Shown: one piece after another, positions 1-6,813 of the stretch
Layout of the letters: every line of letters starts with the position of its first letter
How positions within the stretch are numbered: position 1 is the first letter of the stretch
Assembly (NCBI GenBank): GCA_049433545.1
Contig: JBMTEY010000100.1
Coordinates: 1 to 9,326, forward strand
DNA: 9,326 bases
Direction: 5' to 3'
Origin: Ga0077527 sp049433545
Lineage (GTDB): Bacteria; Pseudomonadota; Gammaproteobacteria; Burkholderiales; SG8-41
Program-made: the position numbers and the translations under genes
Notes under the pieces: model-generated
What the model saw: the letters and a program-made list of their open reading frames with translations, nothing else
Database searches by the model: none
What the model was told of the DNA's origin: nothing

Positions 1-355
<355 letters not shown>

Positions 356-506
356 AATCTCTGCAAAGTATTCACTCGCTTGACGTATGTTTCAATTTCG
401 TCGTGCGAGCACTACTGGTATTGCTTGAATTCCGCGCGCGTTTCCTTGCGCGGCGCACTCAAAACCAGGTGCCCACACTTATCGGCTGTAATTTTTTAAA
501 GAACGT
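356..506 (-). other. rRNA leader between tRNA-fMet and 16S
   Basis: This roughly 150-base transcribed spacer holds no gene and no promoter that I can recognise, which suggests that the tRNA and 16S share one transcript. It begins with a boxA-like element, followed by a GC-rich potential hairpin (arms 432-437 and 448-453). It ends in an A/T-rich stretch just before the mature 16S end, where RNase III and maturation nucleases normally act. An open frame of about 60 codons crosses it on the plus strand but overlaps the 16S gene and is not credible as a gene. Confidence 0.75.
489..504 (-). promoter_or_regulatory. boxA-like rRNA antitermination site
   Basis: On the minus strand this reads GTTCTTTAAAAAATTA, close to the E. 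coli rrn boxA (TGCTCTTTAACAA). BoxA RNA is bound by NusB/NusE to make RNA polymerase resist termination across the untranslated rRNA. It lies immediately 3' of the tRNA CCA end, so it is the first element of the leader after tRNA processing. The assignment rests on motif similarity and position. A matching boxB was not identified. Confidence 0.7.
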
Positions 507-583
507 TGGTAGCGGGGATAGGATTTGAACCTATGACCTTCGGGTTATGAGCCCGACGAGCTGCCAGACTGCTCCACCCCGCG
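507..583 (-). tRNA. initiator tRNA-fMet (CAU)
   Basis: This 77-nt tRNA has an encoded 3' CCA (complement at 507-509), anticodon CAU, and the three consecutive G-C pairs in the anticodon stem (GGG-CUCAUAA-CCC) that mark initiator tRNAs. Acceptor pairs 2-71 to 7-66 are all Watson-Crick, while position 1 (C) faces U72. A 1-72 mismatch is the other initiator hallmark and supports formylation and exclusion from elongation. The E. coli mismatch is C-A, so here it takes a C-U form. The T-loop (GTTCAAATC) is normal. It lies downstream of a consensus promoter and upstream of 16S on the same strand, with no promoter seen in between, so it is probably the first gene of the rRNA operon. Confidence 0.96.
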
Positions 584-599
584 CCCGATCAAGCCAAGA

Positions 600-629
600 A
601 TTATAGCTGTTTATTTTGTTTCCTGTCAA
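600..629 (-). promoter_or_regulatory. consensus sigma-70 promoter of the tRNA-fMet/rRNA operon
   Basis: On the minus strand the -35 hexamer is TTGACA (624-629) and the -10 hexamer is TATAAT (600-605). Both match consensus exactly, and the spacer is 18 bp. The predicted start, about 7 bp past the -10 box, falls near 592-594 and leaves a leader of about 10 nt before the mature tRNA 5' end at 583. Such strength fits a stable-RNA promoter. No second promoter was seen between tRNA and 16S, so this one probably drives the whole operon, although a further upstream P1 inside the efflux gene cannot be excluded by eye. Confidence 0.88.
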
Positions 630-637
630 TAAACAGC
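606..637. repeat. perfect 9-bp inverted repeat spanning the promoter spacer
   Basis: The arms GCTGTTTAT (606-614) and ATAAACAGC (629-637) are exact inverse complements separated by 14 bp. On the transcribed (minus) strand one arm overlaps the first base of the -35 box and the other directly abuts the -10 box, so the dyad fills the polymerase-binding face. Its centre-to-centre distance is 23 bp, about two helical turns, which suits a dimeric DNA-binding protein. It is not followed by a T-run on either strand, so it does not resemble an intrinsic terminator. Operator function is inferred only. Confidence 0.6.
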
Positions 638-767
638 CATCAAATTTTCCGGCCTCTTCGCCGCCATTTGGGCCCTGGCTGGCACCAAATCCATCAATCA
701 GCGAAGCCCGCGATTGTCCTACAGGTGCCGGAAAAACGCAACTACCCTGATGCAATTATTCCCAGGC

Positions 768-3700
768 CTACCGACCCGCCACGGGGACCGGGCGCCCGCG
801 CCGGCGGAAAAACTCCGCGGCACGCTCCATGCTGACATAAAAAGTCGGCGTCACGTAGAGAGTCAGCATCTGCGAGAACAGCAGTCCGCCGACAACGGCC
901 ACACCCAGCGGCTGGCGCATTTCCGAGCCAGTTCCAGTACCGAAAGCCAGCGGCAGGGCTGCAAAAATCGCAGCCAGCGTCGTCATCATGATCGGCCGGA
1001 ACCGGATCAGCGAGGCTTCGACGATGGCATCTGCCGAAGACATTCCCTTCTCCCGCTGCAACTGCAGCGCAAAGTCCACCATCATGATCCCGTTTTTCTT
1101 GACCAGGCCGACAAGAAGAATGATCCCGACGAAGCTGAAGATGTTCAGCTCCATGCCCACCAGCATCAGCATCAGCAAGGCGCCAAAACCCGCGAACGGC
1201 AACGCCGTCAATATGGTCACCGGATGCGCATAATCCTCATACAGAATGGCAAGCACCATGTAGATGATCAGGATCGTGATCAGCAGCAGGATCGGCAATG
1301 TACTGAACGCATCCTGGAATGCCTTGGCATTGCCGGCCATTTTCAGCGACACGCCTGCCGGCAGCGATTCACCGAGTCCTTCGATACGCGAAACCGCATC
1401 GCCCAGGGAAACGCCCGGCGCGAGATTGAATGACAGCACAACCGAGGTCAGTTGCCCGTAGTGACTTACCGATACCGGTCCGACTCCAATACTGATGTCC
1501 GCAACGGCATCTATCGGCACCATGCGCCCGGAATTTGAGCGCACGTAAAGGGATCGCAAAGCATTGATATCACGCTGGAAACGCGATTCGAGCTCCAGCA
1601 GCACAAGGTACTGATCGGTTGCGCCATAAAGCGTACTGATCTGGCGGCCGCCATAGGCGTTATACAGAGTGCTCTCGATCTGCTGCGGTGAAACGCCCAG
1701 TACAGCGGCACGGTCGCGCAATATGTTGATGCGGATCTCCGGGTTGCGCAGTTCCAGGTTGGTGCTGACATCACGCAGAAAATCCGATTGGCGCAACTGT
1801 GCCTCGAGTTCCTGTGCTGCCGGATACAGGATTTTCGGATCTGAACCCTGCACCACCAGCTGGTAATCCGCATTACCCAGCAATCCGCCAATCCGTATCG
1901 AAGCCGGATTGGAAAGGAAGACCCGCAATCCATGCTCGCCCCCTGCGAAAGACCTGCGCAGCTGACGGATGATCTCGTCGGCCTTCGCTTCTCGCTGATC
2001 CCGGGGCTTGAGACGGATGATGACCCTGCCAATGTTATCCCCCGTCTGCCCGCCAAAACCCTGCCCGGCGGTCGACATCACGGTTTCGACATCGGGATGT
2101 TTGCGGATGATCTGCTCGACCAGGCGCTGGCGCCGCTCCAGTTCGGTGAAAGTCACTCCTTCGGGTGCGCGGGTATTGCCGAATATCACGCCGGTATCCT
2201 GCCGCGGAATGAAACCCTGCTGCAGTTGCATGTAGACCACTGCGGTCAATGCCAGCACCGCTACGGAGCCCGCAAGCATCAAGCCCCTGTGCCGCATCGT
2301 CCAGCGCAGGGTATAGCCGTAGAAATCTCGCGCCCCGTCGAAGATGCGCTCGAAAAAACTGTAAACCGCGCCATGGTTGTGTACCGGCTTGAGCATCAGG
2401 CTGCACATCATCGGGATCATCGAAAGCGCGATCGCCCCCGATATCAGCACGGCAACACCGATGGTCACCGCGAACTCGCGGAACAGCCGGCCGAGCAGCC
2501 CCTCCATGAACAGGATCGGGATGAAAACCGCCGACAGCGACACCGTCATCGAAATGACCGTGAATGCGATTTCCTTCGAGCCATCCAGCGCTGCCTGCAT
2601 CCGGCTTTTGCCCATCTCCATGTGGCGCGTGATGTTTTCCAGTACAACGATCGCGTCGTCGACGACAAAACCGACGGCGAGGATGATCGCCATCAGTGAA
2701 AGATTGTTCAGACTGAAATTGAGCATGTACATCGCCGCAAACGTGCCGATCACCGAGGTCGGCAGGATCAGCGCGGTGATGAGCGTCGACCTTGCGCTGC
2801 GCAGGAACGCCAGTATCACCAGTATCACCAGGCCGATGGACAGCAGAAGGTGGAACTCGACCTCCTTGATCGAGGACTCGATGAATTCCGAGCGATCATT
2901 GATGACGGTGATGTCCACGCCCACCGGCGCTTCGCGCTTGATCTCCTCGAACAGAGCCCGCACCCGCTTCACCACCTCCACGGTATTCGCACCGGGCTGC
3001 CGATACACCGCCAGGGCGACATTGCGATCGCCGTTGAGCCAGTTCTTGACCTTGGCATTCTCTATGCCGTCCACCGCGCTGCCGACGTCGGAGAGCCTTA
3101 CCGGCTTCCCGTCCTGGTAGGCGACAATCAGGTTGTTGAAGCTCTCCGCACGCTCAAGCTTGCCGGAGGATTTGACCGTAAAACTGCGGGCCGTGCCCTC
3201 GAGCACCCCAGACGGCAGGTTGCTGTTCGCGTTCTGTATCGCGCTGACGACATTGTCGAGACCGAGGCCGCGCTTGGCGAGCGCTTCCGGATTCACGAAG
3301 ACCCGTATTGCATATTTCTGCTGACCGAAAACCGTCACCTGGGCCACGCCGTTGATGGTCGACAGGCGCTGCGCGATGTTCGTTTCGGCAAACTCGTTGA
3401 GCTGGGGAAGCGGCAGCGTCTTGGCGCTCAGCCCGAGGATGATGATCGCAAAATCCCCGGGGTTGACCTTGCGCAGGGTCGGCGGATCTATGCCCTCGGG
3501 CAGTCGCCGCATCGCCTGCGCGATCGCGGTCTGCACATCCTGTGCCGCCGAATCGATATCGCGCTCGAGGCTGAATTGCAGGGTGATGCGCGTACGGCCT
3601 GCAATGTTGAATGAATCCATGCTGTCGACGCCGGCAATCTGGCTGAACTGGCGCTCCAGCGGGGTCGCCACCGTGGAGGCCATGATTTCCGGGCTTGCCC

Positions 3701-3857
3701 CGCGCAGATTGGCGTCAACACGTATGGTCGGAAAATCGACGTTGGGCAGTTCGTTGACCGGTAGCGTGCGAAAAGCGATCAGACCGAAGATGATGATGGC
3801 CGAAACCAGGACGCTGGTTGCTATCGGGCGCTCGATGAATATCTTCGACATGTTCAT
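768..3857 (-). CDS. RND efflux transporter, HAE1 (AcrB/MdtBC) family inner-membrane pump
   Basis: This is the 1029-residue proton-driven inner-membrane pump of a tripartite efflux system, with the standard family length. A first membrane helix (about 12-30) is followed by a large periplasmic loop (about 31-335), helices 2-6 (about 336-485) and helix 7 (about 525-545). A second periplasmic loop (about 546-850) and helices 8-12 (about 855-1008) complete the fold. The helix-4 proton-relay pair is present as D400-D401 in GFVVDDAIVVLEN, and the helix-10 lysine is present as K921 in GLVKKNGIMMVDF, so the pump should be active. The helix-4 wording resembles MdtB/MdtC and MexB-type drug exporters more than CusA metal pumps. 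It is the last gene of the operon and starts 5 bp after the adaptor stop, with GGAGGG about 10 bp upstream of its ATG. The substrate cannot be read from sequence. Drugs, bile-like compounds, solvents or metabolites are all possible. Confidence 0.95.
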   Translation of the reverse strand: MNMSKIFIERPIATSVLVSAIIIFGLIAFRTLPVNELPNVDFPTIRVDANLRGASPEIMASTVATPLERQFSQIAGVDSMDSFNIAGRTRITLQFSLERDIDSAAQDVQTAIAQAMRRLPEGIDPPTLRKVNPGDFAIIILGLSAKTLPLPQLNEFAETNIAQRLSTINGVAQVTVFGQQKYAIRVFVNPEALAKRGLGLDNVVSAIQNANSNLPSGVLEGTARSFTVKSSGKLERAESFNNLIVAYQDGKPVRLSDVGSAVDGIENAKVKNWLNGDRNVALAVYRQPGANTVEVVKRVRALFEEIKREAPVGVDITVINDRSEFIESSIKEVEFHLLLSIGLVILVILAFLRSARSTLITALILPTSVIGTFAAMYMLNFSLNNLSLMAIILAVGFVVDDAIVVLENITRHMEMGKSRMQAALDGSKEIAFTVISMTVSLSAVFIPILFMEGLLGRLFREFAVTIGVAVLISGAIALSMIPMMCSLMLKPVHNHGAVYSFFERIFDGARDFYGYTLRWTMRHRGLMLAGSVAVLALTAVVYMQLQQGFIPRQDTGVIFGNTRAPEGVTFTELERRQRLVEQIIRKHPDVETVMSTAGQGFGGQTGDNIGRVIIRLKPRDQREAKADEIIRQLRRSFAGGEHGLRVFLSNPASIRIGGLLGNADYQLVVQGSDPKILYPAAQELEAQLRQSDFLRDVSTNLELRNPEIRINILRDRAAVLGVSPQQIESTLYNAYGGRQISTLYGATDQYLVLLELESRFQRDINALRSLYVRSNSGRMVPIDAVADISIGVGPVSVSHYGQLTSVVLSFNLAPGVSLGDAVSRIEGLGESLPAGVSLKMAGNAKAFQDAFSTLPILLLITILIIYMVLAILYEDYAHPVTILTALPFAGFGALLMLMLVGMELNIFSFVGIILLVGLVKKNGIMMVDFALQLQREKGMSSADAIVEASLIRFRPIMMTTLAAIFAALPLAFGTGTGSEMRQPLGVAVVGGLLFSQMLTLYVTPTFYVSMERAAEFFRRRGRPVPVAGR

Positions 3858-3862
3858 GATCT

Positions 3863-5110
3863 TCAGCCCTCCGTCTTCGCCTCGGACTTCTTCTCACCCT
3901 TTTTGCCGCCCTTCCCCTTGCCCTTGCCTTTCCCCTTCGGCGTGCCGACGGCGCCTTCCGAGCCGGCCACCTTTACGGGTGCGCCGACCTGCAAAGTCTG
4001 CGGTATTTCGGTAATGACCTGGTCGCCGGCCTTGATGCCGGACGCGATGACCACCTCGCCGCCGATCTGCCGGGATACCTTGACCGGCCGCACCTGCACC
4101 CTGCTTTCATCGTCGATCAGGTAGACAAAGCTGCCCTCCTGTCCCGGCTGAACCGCGATCTCCGGCACAACCACCGCCTCGGGCTCGACGGTCAGCACGA
4201 TGCGCACATTCACGAACTGACCCGGCCAGATCAATTCCTTGGGATTGTCGACCCTGGTCTTCAGCAGCACCGTGCCAGTCTGCGGGGTCACCGTATTGTC
4301 GACGAACACCAGCTTGCCTTCGGCTGCTGCAGGCCCGCTGCGATCGGGAAGAATTTCAATGCGTATGTCCTGCGCCTGCTGGAACCGGCGGATGTCGTCG
4401 AGTTGCCGCTCCGGAATGCTGAAACTGACCAGTATCGGATCAGTGCTGTTGATCGTGACCAGGGGCGCGCCGCCGCCGGCCGCCGGCACCAGGTTGCCCG
4501 CCCGGACCGCGAGCTGCCCGGTACGACCGCTGATCGGCGAAACGATGCGCGAAAACTCCAGCTGGATCCGCGCCTGCTCGACAGCGGCCTGCCCCGCCTG
4601 CACCGTGGCCTCCAGGGATTTTGCCGAAGTAACCGCGACATCATATTCCTGCCGGGTGATGAATTCCTGCTTCAGCAAGGGTGCCAGCCGCTGTTCCTGC
4701 GCCCTGGCATTCTCCAGTTGCGCCCGGTCGCGCGCCAGCGCAGCCAGCGCCTGGTTGTACTGCGCCTGGAATGTCCGCGGATCGATCTGGAACAACTGCT
4801 GCCCGGCCCGTACCTTGTCGCCCTCCTTGAACAGCACCGACTGCAGCACGCCGCTGATCTGCGCCCGCACCTGCACGCTTTGCTCCGGCTCCACGGTGCC
4901 CACGGCGTCGATCAGCACCGGCATCGGCTTGGCAACCGCACGCGCCGCCTTGACGGTCTGTGGTCCGCCACGACCGCCTTTGGCGCCCTTACCCTTACCG
5001 CCTTTGGCGCCATCCACCGTTGCCTGTTTCGACTGTTGCCAATACCAGTAGCCGCCCGCTCCAGCAGCACCGATTGCCAGAAACACCAGCACCATGATCA
5101 GTCGTCTCAT
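3863..5110 (-). CDS. RND periplasmic adaptor (membrane fusion protein, AcrA/MdtA family)
   Basis: This 415-residue protein bridges the RND pump and the TolC channel in the periplasm. A hydrophobic N-terminal segment (about 4-20) has no lipobox cysteine, so the protein is anchored by an uncleaved helix or secreted, and is not a lipoprotein. Next come the split lipoyl domain (about 73-110 and 185-222; VRAQISGVLQ and SPISGRTGQL are typical), an alpha-helical hairpin (about 112-184), a beta-barrel (about 226-308) and a membrane-proximal domain (about 310-385). Its start codon overlaps the TolC-family stop in an ATGA, which indicates translational coupling. Oddities are two Lys/Gly-rich low-complexity stretches, residues 34-49 just after the anchor and residues 392-415 at the C-terminus (GKGKGKGKGGKKGEKK). 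The first is encoded partly by a 15-bp direct repeat. Confidence 0.95.
   Translation of the reverse strand: MRRLIMVLVFLAIGAAGAGGYWYWQQSKQATVDGAKGGKGKGAKGGRGGPQTVKAARAVAKPMPVLIDAVGTVEPEQSVQVRAQISGVLQSVLFKEGDKVRAGQQLFQIDPRTFQAQYNQALAALARDRAQLENARAQEQRLAPLLKQEFITRQEYDVAVTSAKSLEATVQAGQAAVEQARIQLEFSRIVSPISGRTGQLAVRAGNLVPAAGGGAPLVTINSTDPILVSFSIPERQLDDIRRFQQAQDIRIEILPDRSGPAAAEGKLVFVDNTVTPQTGTVLLKTRVDNPKELIWPGQFVNVRIVLTVEPEAVVVPEIAVQPGQEGSFVYLIDDESRVQVRPVKVSRQIGGEVVIASGIKAGDQVITEIPQTLQVGAPVKVAGSEGAVGTPKGKGKGKGKGGKKGEKKSEAKTEG
4973..5011. repeat. direct repeat of 15 bp within the adaptor gene
   Basis: ACCGCCTTTGGCGCC occurs at 4973-4987 and again at 4997-5011, a period of 24 bp (8 codons). It encodes the repeated Gly-Ala-Lys-Gly-Gly units of the adaptor's N-terminal linker. 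The unit length is a multiple of three, so copy-number change would lengthen or shorten the linker without shifting the frame. This looks like a small in-frame tandem duplication. Confidence 0.7.
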
Positions 5111-6564
5111 TTTGTTCCGCCCGCCACCTTGAGTAAGTCACTTGCGCCGACGGCGGCCTGCAGCCGCGCCAGCGTGGTAAACCAGTCCAGATAGGACTGG
5201 ATCTGCTGCACCCGCGCATTCGACTCTTCCTGTTGCGCCGTAATCAGGTCGAGGATGCTGCCGAATCCGCTGCGGTAACGTGCCAGCGTCGCCTGCGCGG
5301 TCTGCTCCGCGGAGCGCACCTGGGCTTCGGTGCTGGAAATGCTGCTGGTCACCGTATTCAGTTCATAGTAACCCTGCCAGACCTCGACCTCGGCCTGCCT
5401 GACCAGTATGTCGCGGCTGGCTTCAGCAGCCTCCGCCTGGGCCCGGGCCTGCCTCACGCTGTAGGTGTCGCGGAAACCCGAGAATATCGGTATGCGCACG
5501 GCCAGTCCGATCGAGTAATTGCTGACGGACGCCCGGTTGTCGCCGAACGAATTGCGTCCCCCACCGCCGATGACCTCGATGCTCGGCAGCCCGGCACGGG
5601 CAACCGCACTGGCATTGGCGCGCGCGGCACGCACCTGTGCCTCGGCCGCGACCAGGTCCGGACGCGATGACTTCGCCCGTTCCAGCAATTCGCCTATGGA
5701 GCCCGCCACCTCCGTGGTCTGCGGGGGCGCCTCCAGCGGCAGCACCGCAATGCCGACATTGACCGGCAAGCCGACCACCGAAGCCAGCTGGCCGCGGGAC
5801 TTTTCCAGCTCGCCGCTGCTGCGCGTCAGGTTGAGCCTCGCCTGCGCCACCAGCGTTTCCGCCCTGTAGACGTCAGCCACGGTCGCCAGTCCCGACTCCC
5901 GGCGCTTGCGGGCCGCTTCCAGCGCGATTTCGGCGTTTTTCAGCGACTGCCCGTTGATCCGTACCAGCGCATCATGGCCGATCAGCCGGTAATACACCTG
6001 TTCGACCTGGAAAACGACATCCTGCAACACGCGATTGTGCACAAGATTTGCCGCCAGCAGCCGGTATTCACTGCTTTCGATCTGGTAGCCGCGAACACCG
6101 AAGTCGAACAGCACGTAGCTCAGACTGACCGATGGACCATAACGCGTCTGCCAGGGCACGATTGCCCCCTGGTTCGAGACCTGTTGGTTGCGCGTCACCG
6201 CATAGTTGGCGCTGATCTGCGGCAGCAAATCGGCTTTTTCGATGCCGACTCCTGCGGCAGCCGCGCGTGCAGCGAGCCACGACTGGCGTGTCCGCGGATT
6301 GTTGCGCAGCGCGAATTCAGTCAATTCGGGCAATGACAGCGGCAGGTTGCGCGTCAGCTGGCCATCGGTCACGGGCGCACCCACCGCCGGCAGAGGCAAC
6401 GTCGACTCCCAGCGCAGATGCGGCGCCGGAGCAACACTTTCATCGGCACCGTAGGGGTCGCGCAGGAACCCCTGAGCCGACACCGATGATGCCGCTACAA
6501 ATAAAAAAAGCGCCCCTGTGAGCGCTGAGATCAATTGGCCGTATCGGTACATGCCGCGGCGCAT
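5107..6564 (-). CDS. TolC-family outer-membrane efflux channel
   Basis: This is the outer-membrane exit duct, expected to work as a trimer with the downstream adaptor and pump. From the chosen ATG the protein has 485 residues. It has a signal peptide (basic start MRRGMYRYG, hydrophobic core about 11-26, likely cut after VSA at residue 30) and no lipobox. The two internally repeated outer-membrane efflux domains are visible from paired motifs: VLFDFGVRG in the first half against IPIFSGFRD in the second, and GLATVADV against GFGSILDL. The frame is open for 36 codons further, with other ATGs at 6606 and 6672. I chose 6564 because it puts the signal peptide at the N-terminus. 6606 has a GAGGA about 13 bp upstream and stays possible. 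It is the first gene of the operon. No regulator gene adjoins it in the window. Confidence 0.93.
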   Translation of the reverse strand: MRRGMYRYGQLISALTGALFLFVAASSVSAQGFLRDPYGADESVAPAPHLRWESTLPLPAVGAPVTDGQLTRNLPLSLPELTEFALRNNPRTRQSWLAARAAAAGVGIEKADLLPQISANYAVTRNQQVSNQGAIVPWQTRYGPSVSLSYVLFDFGVRGYQIESSEYRLLAANLVHNRVLQDVVFQVEQVYYRLIGHDALVRINGQSLKNAEIALEAARKRRESGLATVADVYRAETLVAQARLNLTRSSGELEKSRGQLASVVGLPVNVGIAVLPLEAPPQTTEVAGSIGELLERAKSSRPDLVAAEAQVRAARANASAVARAGLPSIEVIGGGGRNSFGDNRASVSNYSIGLAVRIPIFSGFRDTYSVRQARAQAEAAEASRDILVRQAEVEVWQGYYELNTVTSSISSTEAQVRSAEQTAQATLARYRSGFGSILDLITAQQEESNARVQQIQSYLDWFTTLARLQAAVGASDLLKVAGGTK

Positions 6565-6813
6565 CTTTTCGGAGTTAAGAGACAAATTCGGGAAAACGCG
6601 AGGCATGTTAGCACTAATTTCCTCAATGATCGGCGGCAATTCCGCTATACCAGCCCGGCCTGCAAGGCACATAAGATTTCCATAATATGGAGAAACGCGG
6701 CGGCCCGGCTGCGGGTCTTATCCATACATAAAATAAATAGATAAGTCGATATGGGACAGCATGTTAGCCTCGCTCGTCCTCAACATTTCAAAAAGTTCAC
6801 GGCAAAAATCACT
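6565..6813. promoter_or_regulatory. divergent intergenic region between tolC-family gene and sat
   Basis: This stretch of about 250 bp must hold the promoters of both the leftward efflux operon and the rightward sat gene. Its middle is AT-rich around 6721-6745. TAAAAT (6729-6734) is a possible -10 box for sat and CATAAT (6681-6686) is another, but neither has a good -35 box at the right distance. On the minus strand no convincing hexamer pair was found. Part of this region is also open in the sat frame (from an ATG at 6751) and in the TolC frame (to 6672), so its true size depends on which starts are used. Confidence 0.45.

Larger units (their letters stand above)
584..767. other. intergenic region between RND gene and rRNA operon
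   Basis: Apart from the rRNA promoter and its inverted repeat (600-637), no gene is seen here. No GC hairpin with a T-run follows the RND stop on the minus strand. The sequence holds two mutually exclusive long-range inverted repeats: TTTTCCGGC (645-653) with GCCGGAAAA (727-735), and GGCACC (681-686) with GGTGCC (724-729). Their loops are long (73 and 37 bases) and neither looks like an intrinsic terminator. Confidence 0.5.

Noticed and set aside
606..637. The promoter-spacer inverted repeat as a terminator
   Set aside because: The stem is AT-rich and no T-run follows it on either strand. It coincides with the promoter hexamers.
645..735. Long-range inverted repeats as a terminator of the efflux operon
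   Set aside because: The loops are 73 and 37 bases, the two pairs compete for the same bases, and there is no T-run after the stem. They do not meet the pattern of an intrinsic terminator.
531..755. 74-codon minus-strand frame over the tRNA and its promoter
   Set aside because: It reads through the tRNA-fMet gene and promoter, and no ribosome-binding site was noted.
714..3614. Several long open frames on the plus strand (about 240-255 codons) opposite the RND transporter
   Set aside because: They are antisense shadows of a GC-rich gene: Arg/His/Gln-rich or Ser/Arg-rich, with no domain signature, overlapping a full-length, motif-complete RND gene.
4239..5194. Plus-strand frames of 263-270 codons opposite the adaptor gene
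   Set aside because: They have implausible composition (Ser/Cys/Arg-rich or His/Arg/Leu-rich) and no recognisable motif. The minus-strand adaptor explains the region fully.
5107..6672. Longest possible start (ATG at 6672) for the TolC-family gene
   Set aside because: It would place 36 residues ahead of a good signal peptide and leave it internal.
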